Positions 22,670 through 31,576 of a stretch of 32,846 nucleotides of DNA are shown here, one piece after another. The first letter of the stretch is position 1. Each line of letters starts with the position of its first letter. The DNA lies in NCBI GenBank assembly GCA_902793635.1, contig CADBEA010000025.1:1-32846 (forward strand), given 5' to 3'. The position numbers were made by a program, and so were the translations under genes. The stretch comes from an uncultured Erysipelotrichaceae bacterium (GTDB taxonomy: Bacteria > Bacillota_I > Bacilli_A > Erysipelotrichales > Erysipelotrichaceae). The notes beneath the pieces are model-generated. The model was not told the DNA's origin. It made no database searches and saw only the letters and a list, made by a program, of their open reading frames with translations.

Positions 22670-23593
22670 TTATACCATTTCCGCGACAGCCCGGCGGATC
22701 GCCGCATCCACTTCTTCCCGTGTTCTGCGGCATTCATCCGTATAACCCTTGGCGGCCGGGAAACATTTCGGCAGCAGGAAGTCGACACCAACCGGCAGCA
22801 GCATCTTCATCATCGTTTCCGGCAGGATGAAATGCGTGCCGTGGGCGAAAGTCAGCGGTTCAAACACACAGCTGTGTTCTCTTGTTTTCAGCCTTTCTTC
22901 GACACGGCGGATATACCGGCAGGTATCCCACAACGCGTCGTCTTCGGCACCGATCATCAGTACATGACCCTTCGCGTTTTCGACTTTGATCTTCATCTCT
23001 TCCGTCAGCGGACACCTGTTTTCCGATTCGTCGAACATATTGCGGGCTGCTGCCATATTATGCGTGTTTTCCGCCTCCTGTTTCAGCATCTGCCAATAAT
23101 CGGGATGGGCATAGGCATACGGCAGATACGGCAATGCCTCATGACGCCAGGTCAAAGTTGACTCACCTTCCGCCGGCCTTTCACCACAGCCGTCCAGACC
23201 GTCTCTTAAGAAGCCCTGCATGACAAAGTCACTGGCTGTCATGGCAATTGTCAATGTCAGATCGTCAATCAGGGAAGCGGCACATAAAGCGATCATGCCG
23301 GTCGTTGAAAGGCCGGCAATGCCGAACGTCGTATTGCCATATGCGCGCATGACTTCGATCGCATTCTCGATGCATTCCAGCCGGTAGCTGTGATAGCCGT
23401 AGTCCTTTTTGCGGCTGGACATGGCCAGGACATTGCAGCCGAGCGTCTGGAAATAGCGGGCGGCAGTGCGGGCCAGATAATCTTCACTGTCATCGCCGAA
23501 CATGATGATCATCCCCTTCTTCGATCCTTCCGGACGGGGATAATACACACCATGGAAACCGTCTGTTTCATATTCATAACGTATCATTTTCAT
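22670..23593 (-). CDS. Alpha/beta hydrolase, BAAT/acyl-CoA-thioesterase-like
   Basis: The 307-aa protein has an alpha/beta hydrolase core: GMIIMFGDDSEDYLA (strand and oxyanion), nucleophile elbow GIAGLSTTGM with Ser96 (GxSxxG), acid region LMIGAEDDALWDT (~215-227) and LTFAHGTHFILPE, which supplies His. This GxSxxG style and the WxxCRYIRR helix after the acid resemble the C-terminal acyltransferase/thioesterase domain of BAAT. The N-terminal BAAT domain is absent. AGGAGAAAG precedes the ATG. It is first of the three-gene set with the cystatin-like lipoprotein 25 nt downstream. The acyl substrate is unknown. Confidence 0.82.
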   Translation of the reverse strand: MKMIRYEYETDGFHGVYYPRPEGSKKGMIIMFGDDSEDYLARTAARYFQTLGCNVLAMSSRKKDYGYHSYRLECIENAIEVMRAYGNTTFGIAGLSTTGMIALCAASLIDDLTLTIAMTASDFVMQGFLRDGLDGCGERPAEGESTLTWRHEALPYLPYAYAHPDYWQMLKQEAENTHNMAAARNMFDESENRCPLTEEMKIKVENAKGHVLMIGAEDDALWDTCRYIRRVEERLKTREHSCVFEPLTFAHGTHFILPETMMKMLLPVGVDFLLPKCFPAAKGYTDECRRTREEVDAAIRRAVAEMV

Positions 23594-23637
23594 GATCTTT
23601 CTCCTGTTAGTTATTACTTACTCTATTGTAACAAAAA

Positions 23638-23664
23638 GGAAGGATCTGTTAAGCAGACACTTCC
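23638..23664 (-). terminator. Terminator of the bcp-yaaA operon
   Basis: GGAAG and TCTG pair with CAGA and CTTCC across a small internal mismatch, and TTTTTG follows on the minus strand. The yaaA stop codon lies inside the hairpin. Confidence 0.65.
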
Positions 23665-24383
23665 TTCTTCAAAAACACATAGGTTGTTTCATCGGAATCC
23701 TGCTGGCTGAAGGTATAGCCGTTGTGGAAGGCTTTCATATCTTCGGCTTTTTCAATGCTGTTTTCCGCCAGCCAGTAGACCATCTCACCGCGTGCCATTT
23801 TGGCAAGGGTGCCCTTCTGTTTTAATTTGCCGTTGTTCATTTCGGCAAAGACAACAGTGACGGCTTTGTCTTTGCAGTATGGCAGCACAGCATCACTGTA
23901 TTCCTTGGACGCAAGATTGATCACTTCCTCTTCGCCGATTGCATCATACAGTTTATGATTCCAGAAGTCATAGAGACTGCCGGTCTTCGGCAGAATCGCC
24001 TGCATTTCCAGACGGTACGGTGTAATGCCATCAAACGGCTTCAGGATGCCGTAGAAGCCGGACAGAATGCGCAGATGTTCCTGCAGCCAGGCAAGTCCCT
24101 GATCGGTCATTGCGCCGGGTGCTATGTGCTGATAGGCAAGGCCGACATAGGAAAAGACAGCCGGCGAAAGACTGTTTTCAAGATCCATCCTCTCCAGTCG
24201 CTCCATGTTTTCCTTCAGCAGTTTGTCCGAGCAGTTCCAGATCTTCTTCAGTTCTGAAGCATTACAGGAGCGCAGTTCTTGCAGTAAGATCTTTGCGTCA
24301 TTGAGATATACCGGCAGATCCCGGTATGCGAAATCATCATCGGCACGGACCATTTTCTTGGCCGGTGCCAATATCACTTTCAT
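23649..24383 (-). CDS. yaaA: Peroxide stress protein YaaA
   Basis: The 244-aa protein has YaaA (DUF328/UPF0246) landmarks: the start MKVILAPAKKM, RILSGFYGILKPFDGITPYRLEM, NLASKEYSDAV and a late KMARGEMVYWLAENSIEK, all in the usual order and length. E. coli YaaA lowers free iron and limits oxidative damage during peroxide stress. Its start overlaps the peroxiredoxin stop by ATGA, and that partner fits the peroxide role. The biochemical activity is unsettled, but DNA-binding and iron-related effects are reported for the family. Confidence 0.95.
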   Translation of the reverse strand: MKVILAPAKKMVRADDDFAYRDLPVYLNDAKILLQELRSCNASELKKIWNCSDKLLKENMERLERMDLENSLSPAVFSYVGLAYQHIAPGAMTDQGLAWLQEHLRILSGFYGILKPFDGITPYRLEMQAILPKTGSLYDFWNHKLYDAIGEEEVINLASKEYSDAVLPYCKDKAVTVVFAEMNNGKLKQKGTLAKMARGEMVYWLAENSIEKAEDMKAFHNGYTFSQQDSDETTYVFLKKEVSA

Positions 24384-24835
24384 CCCAGATCTCCCAGCAC
24401 TTCACCGCCGTGATCAGCCGGCTTTACCTTTTCGTAAGTCTTGATAATCACACCTTCTTCGTCGATCAGATACGTGGATCTGACGATGCCCATATAGGTC
24501 CGGCCGGCCAGTTTCTTTTCGTGCCAGACATCATAGGCTTGAATGACTTTCGTCTCTTCATCGGAAAGCAGCGTAAACGGCAGAGACTGTTTCTCTTCAA
24601 AGTTCTTATGGGATTTGACAGAGTCTTTGGAAATGCCGAGAATGACCGCACCTTTCTCAGTGATCTGCGGATAGCGGTCACGGAAGCTGCATGCTTCCTT
24701 GATGCATCCGCCCGTCTGATCCTTCGGGTAGAAATACAGAATGACTTTCTTTCCCCGGTAAGCAGATAATGTATGATTTTCACCATTCTGATCCGGCAAT
24801 GTGAAATCCGGAGCCATGGTACCGACTGACAGCAT
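24380..24835 (-). CDS. bcp: Peroxiredoxin, Bcp/PrxQ type
   Basis: The 151-aa protein has the peroxiredoxin active site PKDQTGGC, the PxxxTxxC pattern with peroxidatic Cys44, and a second Cys at 49, the five-residue spacing of the Bcp/PrxQ group. These enzymes reduce hydroperoxides with thioredoxin. The family commonly has TPGC, so Gly replaces Pro here. GAGGAGG stands 7 nt before the ATG. It overlaps yaaA by ATGA, forming a two-gene oxidative-stress operon. Confidence 0.95.
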   Translation of the reverse strand: MLSVGTMAPDFTLPDQNGENHTLSAYRGKKVILYFYPKDQTGGCIKEACSFRDRYPQITEKGAVILGISKDSVKSHKNFEEKQSLPFTLLSDEETKVIQAYDVWHEKKLAGRTYMGIVRSTYLIDEEGVIIKTYEKVKPADHGGEVLGDLG

Positions 24836-24884
24836 ATTGTTGCCTCCTCTTCTTTGTCACTATTGTACTATACGGCACAAAAAA

Positions 24885-24911
24885 AAGATGAATGCGTGAC
24901 ACATCCATCTT
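24885..24911 (-). terminator. Terminator of the C11 protease gene
   Basis: A 10-bp stem (AAGATGAATG with CATCCATCTT, one mismatch) with a 7-nt loop is followed on the minus strand by a run of T, about 11 nt after the stop. Confidence 0.8.
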
Positions 24912-24921
24912 TCGGATAAAA

Positions 24922-27558
24922 CTATTTTGTGAAATGACTCTCGGCGAATTCGGAAGTGAAGGTGCGCTGATAGACGTCCTGCATGACGACGCCATAGCGC
25001 AGATCACACTCACCGATCGGCTCGTCCGTGACTTTCAGGTTGCTCATGCTGGAAAGCCGGATCGAGTGGCCGTGCGTGTCTGTCTTCACCACTTTGCCTT
25101 CTTCGTCATAGTAGTCAAACAGGAAGGAGATGACTTCACCTGGCTTCAGTTCCTGCAGACCTTTTTCCATGAAGGCACTGTCTTCATTGGTGAGACGGTA
25201 GCCGACTACATGTCCGTTGGTCGGAATCTCATCATCAGCAACGATCGGATCCCACTCAATGTACAGGGTGATCTCTTCGCCGTTGAGACTGGCCCGGACG
25301 GTGCCCTTCTGAATGACGCCGTTCTCATTGGTGACAGCCGGCTGTGCTTCATAGTTGACGACCTGACCGTTGATATGTACCCAGCGGCCGGTTGCGGCAA
25401 CCATCGGGTGATCGTTCTCGTCATAGGCAGCCGGAATGTCGCGGCCAAGATACATCCAGCCGTCCTCCGTCTTCATATAAACGACCTGATTGGCTTCCGC
25501 GATGATATTCCAGGCTGTATCCGGCAGCTGCATCTGCCAGCCGTCTTCCTTTTCAACCAGCGGAATATCCACGACAGCCTGCGTTGTTTCATAGTTCTCA
25601 AAGTCTTTGATATACCATTCTTCCTTGGTATAATCGTCGGTCGACAGCTGAAAACCGAAGATTTCGGGAGCCTTGAATTCCAGTTTGCGGACAGCCGCCA
25701 TAATACTGAAGAAGTCGTCATATAACTTCCGGCAGGTTTCCATACCGAGTTTTTCGTACTGGATATGGTCGCGGCCGTAAGAAGAGATCATCTTGTACGG
25801 GAAGGACACCGCGAGACCGTTGATGCCGTCATGGGACATGGCGTTCCGGCAGACGATGCTGGCTTTGACGTAATTGATCACTTCTTTGATCTCTTCCGGT
25901 GTCGCGATCGAATCGTTATAGTCGGCATGATCCAGCAGTTCCAGGTAATCGACCAGGTCGATCTGTTCGTCACCCGTGAAGGCAGTCGCCTTGCCGGCGG
26001 CAATCGAGATATCCGCGTAGTCGGCCGAATCGGCAAGGAACGCGGCATGTTCTTTCTCATAGAGAGCCATCAGTTTGTCGAAGGCCGGCCGGATCCTGGT
26101 CAGATCGATCAGCGACAGAGTGGAACCGCTGTTGTCTAACTTCTCATGCATAACCCTGAGGTTGACGTCATAAGCAGAGATGATTTCTTTGCCAAATTCT
26201 TCCATGCTGGTGGTCGGATCCTTTGCCAGCATGCCGAAGGCCGATGTATAGAACCAGCCTTCACCGGATTCTGTTTCTTCCGATGCCAGATAGTAGTCGG
26301 CATACGGTTCCATGGCCACGGCGATTTCGATATCCTGCATCAGGCAGGCATCAAAGCCGATCATATCAAATTTCACACCGGCCCGGTCGATCGCGGAAAC
26401 GATCTCATTGACCGGCAGCGCTCCGTACTTGGTATCCTTGCGTTCGTTCAGAACATCCTGGCCATAACCGCTCGGCAGACCTCCGCCATGATCCCAGAGA
26501 ACCAGCATATAACGGTCCGCCGGATAATTTTCTTTTGTCCAGGTGATGAAATTGTACAGTTCATCCTCCATGCACATGCATACTTTGTCACCGAGGTTTT
26601 CCTTCATGGTCAGCTTGCCGTCCGCGATTTCATAGAGACCGACGGTGCTGTGCTTGACACCGCTGGTAAACCAGCGCTTGGTGCCGCCTGCTTCAACGAC
26701 GAATTTCAGAGCGGAGCCCTGCTCGGTCGCATCCAGCATCTGACGAAGATTGATCGTTGCCATGCCCATGGCATCTTCCAGGTTGGAGCCGATGACATAT
26801 TCCATGACGACGACACTTTCGTCTTTGGAATGATCCGGGAAGAAGTAGTCACGGCTGGTCGGGAACGAGGCAAGATCATGATATGCATCACCCATAGTGT
26901 CATTCCGCAGCATGACACTGCCGTCACCTTTCACGTCTTTTGCGGTTTCGTAGAAATCCTGCAGCATCAGATAAACGACCGGCTCAGGCATATAGTTGCG
27001 CAGGGTCAGGAAACCGACCACTCCGAACGAAACCACGAATACCGCCGCAAAGCCAAGCTCGCGCAGAATCGTGAAACCGATCTGTATCCATCTGGCACGG
27101 ATGATCTTTCTTTTGAAGACCGGCCCGCCGTAAAACACTGATTTTTTACTGCCCAGCAGGATCAGAAACAGAGCCGGTAACATGATCATGCCAATGCGGA
27201 ACAGAACACTCTTTTTAAAGCACTTACCAAGCCGCCAGTACAGGTTGATCAGGAAAATGCCGTATACGATCAGCGCGACGATGATCAGCAGCCGGGCCGT
27301 CACGACAGCCATCTTGTCCGCGGCATTGCTCATATACATGCCGGCAGCCAGATTCAGACCGGCAATGACCAGCGGATGCCAGTAGGAACTCATGCTTTCA
27401 AACAGGATCGTCGAAAGCTTTCCTTCCGCCGCAAACGGAACGATTGCCCACTTTCCGTCCATGTCGACTTTCCGCAGTACGCGGAAATAACCGATGGACT
27501 GAAGGATCCATGGAATGATCCAGAAAACAGGCTTTGTAAAATAATAGATCAGCAACAT
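24922..27558 (-). CDS. Membrane-anchored clostripain-like (C11) cysteine protease
   Basis: The 878-aa protein has about five N-terminal hydrophobic segments (near residues 5-22, 62-80, 88-108, 118-136 and 165-185), then a long hydrophilic part. The catalytic pair of family C11 is plain: LWDHGGG with His357 and GFDACLM with Cys405. VMEYVIGSNLEDAMGMAT and FVVEAGG match the upstream part of clostripain domains. C11 proteases cut after basic residues and are often calcium-activated and self-processed. The C-terminal ~250 residues form a beta-rich extension. GGGAGAG precedes the ATG. It stands 2.3 kb from the cystatin-like lipoprotein, with bcp-yaaA between. It could act in processing of surface or host proteins. 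Confidence 0.92.
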   Translation of the reverse strand: MLLIYYFTKPVFWIIPWILQSIGYFRVLRKVDMDGKWAIVPFAAEGKLSTILFESMSSYWHPLVIAGLNLAAGMYMSNAADKMAVVTARLLIIVALIVYGIFLINLYWRLGKCFKKSVLFRIGMIMLPALFLILLGSKKSVFYGGPVFKRKIIRARWIQIGFTILRELGFAAVFVVSFGVVGFLTLRNYMPEPVVYLMLQDFYETAKDVKGDGSVMLRNDTMGDAYHDLASFPTSRDYFFPDHSKDESVVVMEYVIGSNLEDAMGMATINLRQMLDATEQGSALKFVVEAGGTKRWFTSGVKHSTVGLYEIADGKLTMKENLGDKVCMCMEDELYNFITWTKENYPADRYMLVLWDHGGGLPSGYGQDVLNERKDTKYGALPVNEIVSAIDRAGVKFDMIGFDACLMQDIEIAVAMEPYADYYLASEETESGEGWFYTSAFGMLAKDPTTSMEEFGKEIISAYDVNLRVMHEKLDNSGSTLSLIDLTRIRPAFDKLMALYEKEHAAFLADSADYADISIAAGKATAFTGDEQIDLVDYLELLDHADYNDSIATPEEIKEVINYVKASIVCRNAMSHDGINGLAVSFPYKMISSYGRDHIQYEKLGMETCRKLYDDFFSIMAAVRKLEFKAPEIFGFQLSTDDYTKEEWYIKDFENYETTQAVVDIPLVEKEDGWQMQLPDTAWNIIAEANQVVYMKTEDGWMYLGRDIPAAYDENDHPMVAATGRWVHINGQVVNYEAQPAVTNENGVIQKGTVRASLNGEEITLYIEWDPIVADDEIPTNGHVVGYRLTNEDSAFMEKGLQELKPGEVISFLFDYYDEEGKVVKTDTHGHSIRLSSMSNLKVTDEPIGECDLRYGVVMQDVYQRTFTSEFAESHFTK

Positions 27559-27642
27559 GTTTTCTCTCCCTTATCTTTGTAAAAATCAACGGATACTATG
27601 TGATTATTTTATCATCACTAATATGTTTCGAAAATGAAAACC

Positions 27643-27660
27643 GCCGGAGAAAACTCCGGC
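27643..27660 (-). terminator. Terminator of the ABC exporter gene
   Basis: A perfect 7-bp stem GCCGGAG/CTCCGGC with a 4-nt loop is followed on the minus strand by GGTTTTCATTTTC, 17 nt after the stop. Confidence 0.7.
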
Positions 27661-27676
27661 AGCCCGTCATGTATTT

Positions 27677-29464
27677 TCAGTCACCCGCCAGCAGCAGGTC
27701 CTCCGCCGCAAGACCATTCCACAAACGGTAATAGGTGCCCTTTTTCGCCAGCAGTTCTTCATGACTGCCTTCTTCCTCGATGCCGTTTCTGTTCAGGACG
27801 ATGATCCGATCGGCATCCCGGACGGTGGTCAGACGATGGGCAATCGTCAGTGTCGTTCTGCCCTTCGACAGTTTTTCCAGGCTTTCTTCGATCAGCAGTT
27901 CGCTTTGATTGTCGAGCGCTGAAGTCGCCTCGTCGAGCACCAGGATCGGCGGATTCTTCAGGAAGACACGGGCAATGGAAATACGCTGCTTCTGACCGCC
28001 GGAAAGCTTGACGCCGCGCTCGCCGACATAGGTATCATAACCGTCTTTCAGCTCGTTGATGAATTCGTCGGCACCGGCCAGCCGGGCTGCCTGAACGATC
28101 TCCTCTCTTGTCGCGTCCTGTTTGCCGTAGGCGATGTTCTCAAGGATCGTGCCGGAGAACAGATAGACGTCCTGCTGCACGACACCAATGGCAGAACGCA
28201 GGGAGTGCAGTGTCACCTTGCGGATGTCCTGATCGTCGATCAGGATGCGGCCTTCCGTGACGTCATAGAAACGCGGGATCAGGGAAGACAGAGTGGTCTT
28301 GCCGCCGCCGCTTTCTCCGACCAGCGCCAGGTTCTCACCCGGTTTGATATCCAGATTGATATGATGCAGAACCCGGTTATGATCGTCGGGGTATTCAAAC
28401 GTCACGCCTTCGAAGACGATGTGACCGCCCTTGACGACAATGTCCTTCGCATCCGGCTCGTCGTGGATATCGACCGGTGTGTCCATGATCTCGAGGAAAC
28501 GCTCGATACCGGTCAGGCCGGACTGAAACTGCTCGGCGAATTCGACGATGCGGCGGATGGTGGCGATCATCGTCGTCACATACAGCATATAGGCGACCAT
28601 GTCACCGGCATTGATCAGGCCTTTGACCATGAACATACCGCCGGCCAGGATCGTCGTCAGATACATCAGTCCGTCAAAGAAACGGGTCGACATCATATAG
28701 GCGGCCATCGCATAGTAACGCTTCTTTTTGACTTCCTTGAACTTCTCGTTGCGGTCCGTGAAGCGGCTCATTTCATATTCTTCCGCCGTGAAAGCCTTGA
28801 CGACTCTGACACCGAGCAGTGACTCTTCGACCTGGGAATTCAGTTCACCGATCTGCACACGCTGTGCCTTGGTGGCGTTGCGGAACGTGAAATTCAGTTT
28901 GATCGACGCATACAGCATGATCGGTATGCAGGCGAAGATGATCAGGGTCAGCAGCCAGTTGGACTGACACAGGATCACGAAAGCGACAGCGATCTTGATA
29001 AAGGCGATAAAGAATTCTTCCGGACAGTGGTGGGCGAATTCGGTGATGTCAAACAGGTCACTGGTAATGATGCCCATCAGCTGGCCGACTTTGGTATTGG
29101 CATAGAAACTGTCACTGAGACGCTCGAGATGCCGGAACGCGTCAGTGCGCATGTCCGTTTCAATATAGACACCCATGATATGTCCCTGGGAAGCCATGAA
29201 GTAGTAGGCCGCCATATCCACCAGTCGCAACAGACCGTAGATCAGCGCCATCCGCAGCACCAGAGCTACGGTCAGGGATGCCGGATCATACATGGCCGTA
29301 TTTGTCAGACTGCTCATGATGCGGGGCAGCACGATATCACACAGGGTCGTCAGTGACGCGCAGAAAAGATCGAAGACCAGCAGTTTCTTCTGACGGAAAA
29401 GATACGGCGCAAAGCGGCCCAGCAGTTCCTTTGTCTTATACCGTTTCGAAACCATTCTGCTCAT
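27677..29464 (-). CDS. ABC exporter, fused membrane and ATPase domains (MsbA/MdlB-like)
   Basis: The 595-aa half-transporter has six membrane segments over residues ~25-310 and a nucleotide-binding domain: GESGGGKTT (Walker A, ~386-394), VQQDVYLF (Q loop), LSGGQKQR (signature, ~492-499), LVLDEATSALD (Walker B, ~512-522) and AHRLTT (H loop). It would act as a homodimer exporting lipids, drugs or peptides. There is no N-terminal C39 peptidase, so it is not a bacteriocin-processing exporter. GGAGG is 7 nt before the ATG at 29464; an ATG two codons earlier is too close to it. Extended -10 TGATATAAT is at 29492-29500. Confidence 0.95.
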   Translation of the reverse strand: MSRMVSKRYKTKELLGRFAPYLFRQKKLLVFDLFCASLTTLCDIVLPRIMSSLTNTAMYDPASLTVALVLRMALIYGLLRLVDMAAYYFMASQGHIMGVYIETDMRTDAFRHLERLSDSFYANTKVGQLMGIITSDLFDITEFAHHCPEEFFIAFIKIAVAFVILCQSNWLLTLIIFACIPIMLYASIKLNFTFRNATKAQRVQIGELNSQVEESLLGVRVVKAFTAEEYEMSRFTDRNEKFKEVKKKRYYAMAAYMMSTRFFDGLMYLTTILAGGMFMVKGLINAGDMVAYMLYVTTMIATIRRIVEFAEQFQSGLTGIERFLEIMDTPVDIHDEPDAKDIVVKGGHIVFEGVTFEYPDDHNRVLHHINLDIKPGENLALVGESGGGKTTLSSLIPRFYDVTEGRILIDDQDIRKVTLHSLRSAIGVVQQDVYLFSGTILENIAYGKQDATREEIVQAARLAGADEFINELKDGYDTYVGERGVKLSGGQKQRISIARVFLKNPPILVLDEATSALDNQSELLIEESLEKLSKGRTTLTIAHRLTTVRDADRIIVLNRNGIEEEGSHEELLAKKGTYYRLWNGLAAEDLLLAGD

Positions 29465-29491
29465 ATGCATACCTCCCCTGCGTATTTCGCT

Positions 29492-29500
29492 ATTATATCA
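29492..29500 (-). promoter_or_regulatory. Extended -10 promoter of the ABC exporter
   Basis: TGATATAAT (TG-N-TATAAT) on the minus strand is about 28 nt before the start codon. TTCCTG, 18 bp further upstream, is a weak -35 match. Confidence 0.6.
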
Positions 29501-29540
29501 GACTCCCGGCTCAGACAGGAACGATATGCGCCGGAAAAAG

Positions 29541-29568
29541 AAAAACGGCTTCCCTTTGGGGAAACCGT
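29541..29568 (-). terminator. Terminator of the MPI-ROK fusion gene
   Basis: A 10-bp stem (ACGGCTTCCC with GGGAAACCGT, one G-T type pair) has a 4-nt loop and is followed on the minus strand by TTTTTCTTTTT, 6 nt after the stop. Confidence 0.85.
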
Positions 29569-29573
29569 CATGT

Positions 29574-31415
29574 TTAGAGATTAGCCGCGCCGATCATGCC
29601 GGCCGTACTGCCGAGTTCGGCCACCTGGATGACCGGTATACTGCCGTGGGCACCGCCGAAGCAGTCCCTCTTCATCATCTTCCGCAGCTTTGGCAAAAGG
29701 CTTTCAAGATACGGCGACATGTCACCGCCGAGCAGTACCAGCTGCGGGCGGTACAGATTGACGATATTGACGATACCGGTGCCAAGCATTTCGGTATACT
29801 GTTCCATCACTTCCTTCAGTTTCGCATCTTTGCAAGCGAAGACTTCTTCCAGGCTCACCGGCCGCTGCATCTTTTCTTCCGCCTCATGCATCAAAGCAGG
29901 CATGGACGCATACGCTTCCAGACATCCTCTTCGGCCGCAGGTACATGGCCGGCCGTTGGCCTGCACGACCATGTGGCCGACTTCACTGCCGCCGATCATG
30001 CCGCCTTCAAAGACCTGGCCGTTCAGAATAATGCCGCCGCCGACCCCGTTGCCCAATGTCAGCAGAACGACGTCACTGTATTCCTTGCCGGCACCGGCCA
30101 CCGCCTCACCTAAAGCCGCGCAGTCGGCATTGTTGGCGATCCGCACCGGACATGGTATGACGCGGCCGAGCAGACTCCGTAAAGGAACCTTTTCCCAGCG
30201 CAGGTTGTTGGAATAATTGATGCGGCCGTTGCGGCGGTCGACCGTGCCTGGAACACCGACGCCGACCCCGATGCACTGATCGAGCGGCACGCTGTTTTTC
30301 GCCAGCAGTTTCAATGTTTCCGCTGCTGTTTTCTCAATAATTTCTTCCGGTGTTTTTTTCCGGTCCGTGGCGAACGTCTTTTCGGCAATCAGCTGGTTCT
30401 GATCATTGATCAGACCGATCTGGGTGGAAGCCGAACCGATAATGATACCGGCCCGGATCGGATTGGCCTTCTCACGGATCGTCGTCAATAACGCGTCACA
30501 GGTGCCTTCGATCGTGTATTCCCCGCTGCCTGCCGGCAGGAAGATACTGTCGCCCTTCCGGTAAGTGACCTTTTCATTCTTGCTGGAAATGACACCTTCG
30601 CCGTCGAGGATCAGAATCGATAAAAAGGATTCTTTGCCGACGGTTCCCTGCATGCGGCGCATCAGAGTGCCGTCGAGGTCGAGTTTATCGACTGTGAAAT
30701 AGTCACAGTCCGCGATATGCGGATAGTTCTCGCCACGCTGAATGATCGGCACCCGCTCGGTGACGGCCAGGGCTTTTTCAATGTGCAGGTCGCGCTTCTT
30801 GCCGTCTTTGCCGACACGGCCGTAGTCATATACCCGGTATGTCACGTTGGAATTCTGCTGGATCTCGGCAATCAGGATGCCCTTGCCGATGGCATGCAGG
30901 GTGCCGGAAGCGATGAACAGTGTATCGCCCTTATGCACTTCCACCGGATTCAGCACTTCCAGCAATGTGTTGTTGCGGATCCGCTCGGCGAATTCCTCTC
31001 TGCTGATTTCCCGGCGGAAGCCGTAATACAGAAAGGCACCCGGCTGGGCGTCCAGGACATACCACATCTCCGTCTTGCCGTACTGTCCTTCGTTCTGCAG
31101 GGCATAGCCGTTGGATGGATGAACCTGGATGCTGAGGTTGTCTCTGGCATCGATGAACTTGGTCAGAATGGGAAATTCCCGGAATCTGCGGCAGTGCGTA
31201 CCCAGCACTTCCATACCCTTTTCATCGATGTATTCCTTCAGTGTCTTACCGGCATATTTGCCATTGGTGATTACTGAAGGTCCGTCCGGATGACAGGAAA
31301 GCTCCCAGGCTTCCGCCAGGATGTCACCGTCGTATTCAATATGATACTCATTTTTCAGACGCTGCCCGCCCCACAGATAATCCTTGCACGCGGGTTTCAG
31401 TTTCAGGACTGCCAT
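29574..31415 (-). CDS. Mannose-6-phosphate isomerase fused to ROK sugar kinase domain
   Basis: The 613-aa protein joins two enzymes of sugar metabolism. Residues 1-~315 are a class I mannose-6-phosphate isomerase: SIQVHP with His99, KTEMWYVLDA with Glu116 and SGTLHAIG with His174, the zinc ligands; it interconverts mannose 6-phosphate and fructose 6-phosphate. Residues ~320-613 are ROK: NNADCAALGE (catalytic Asp431), GNGVGGGIILNG, and the zinc motif CTCGRRGCLEAY (491-502). The first ATP-loop motif, normally DxGGT, reads IIIGSAST, so the Asp is lost and kinase activity is in doubt. AGGAGA precedes the ATG at 31415; an earlier in-frame ATG overlaps that site. Confidence 0.92.
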   Translation of the reverse strand: MAVLKLKPACKDYLWGGQRLKNEYHIEYDGDILAEAWELSCHPDGPSVITNGKYAGKTLKEYIDEKGMEVLGTHCRRFREFPILTKFIDARDNLSIQVHPSNGYALQNEGQYGKTEMWYVLDAQPGAFLYYGFRREISREEFAERIRNNTLLEVLNPVEVHKGDTLFIASGTLHAIGKGILIAEIQQNSNVTYRVYDYGRVGKDGKKRDLHIEKALAVTERVPIIQRGENYPHIADCDYFTVDKLDLDGTLMRRMQGTVGKESFLSILILDGEGVISSKNEKVTYRKGDSIFLPAGSGEYTIEGTCDALLTTIREKANPIRAGIIIGSASTQIGLINDQNQLIAEKTFATDRKKTPEEIIEKTAAETLKLLAKNSVPLDQCIGVGVGVPGTVDRRNGRINYSNNLRWEKVPLRSLLGRVIPCPVRIANNADCAALGEAVAGAGKEYSDVVLLTLGNGVGGGIILNGQVFEGGMIGGSEVGHMVVQANGRPCTCGRRGCLEAYASMPALMHEAEEKMQRPVSLEEVFACKDAKLKEVMEQYTEMLGTGIVNIVNLYRPQLVLLGGDMSPYLESLLPKLRKMMKRDCFGGAHGSIPVIQVAELGSTAGMIGAANL

Positions 31416-31449
31416 AATCGGTCTCCTTCTTTTTCTGAACTTCATCTGT

Positions 31450-31478
31450 ATTGTACACCAGCCGGATTCCGCTTGCTA
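31450..31478 (-). promoter_or_regulatory. Promoter of the MPI-ROK gene with possible cre site
   Basis: TACAAT (minus strand, 31450-31455) is a -10 candidate about 35 nt before the start. TAGCAAGCGGAATCC (31464-31478) around the -35 matches the catabolite-responsive element pattern with two mismatches. CcpA control would make sense for a hexose isomerase gene, but the match is partial and no repressor gene is here. Confidence 0.35.
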
Positions 31479-31525
31479 AGACGAACCGGATAAACAGATG
31501 ATTTCGTGATCATTGTCACATGAAA

Positions 31526-31549
31526 AGCCCCCGCTTTTCAGCAGGGACT
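31526..31549 (-). terminator. Terminator of the 6-phospho-beta-glucosidase gene
   Basis: A 9-bp stem (AGCCCCCGC with GCAGGGACT, two wobble pairs), loop TTTTCA, is followed on the minus strand by TTTTCATG, 27 nt after the stop. It separates the glucosidase and MPI-ROK transcripts. Confidence 0.6.
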
Positions 31550-31576
31550 CTGGTTAAAATGTTTCGGGATACAGGA

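Noticed and set aside
24892-25725. Long plus-strand frame of 277 codons opposite the C11 protease gene
   Set aside because: It lies wholly within the protease gene on the other strand, which has clear catalytic motifs; frames opposite high-G+C coding DNA are often open.
26146-27141. Plus-strand frame of 331 codons, also opposite the C11 protease
   Set aside because: Same reason: antisense shadow, no ribosome site, no recognisable domain.
27677-29464. ABC exporter as the secretion partner of the double-glycine peptide
   Set aside because: It has no N-terminal C39 peptidase domain and lies about 17 kb away next to unrelated genes.
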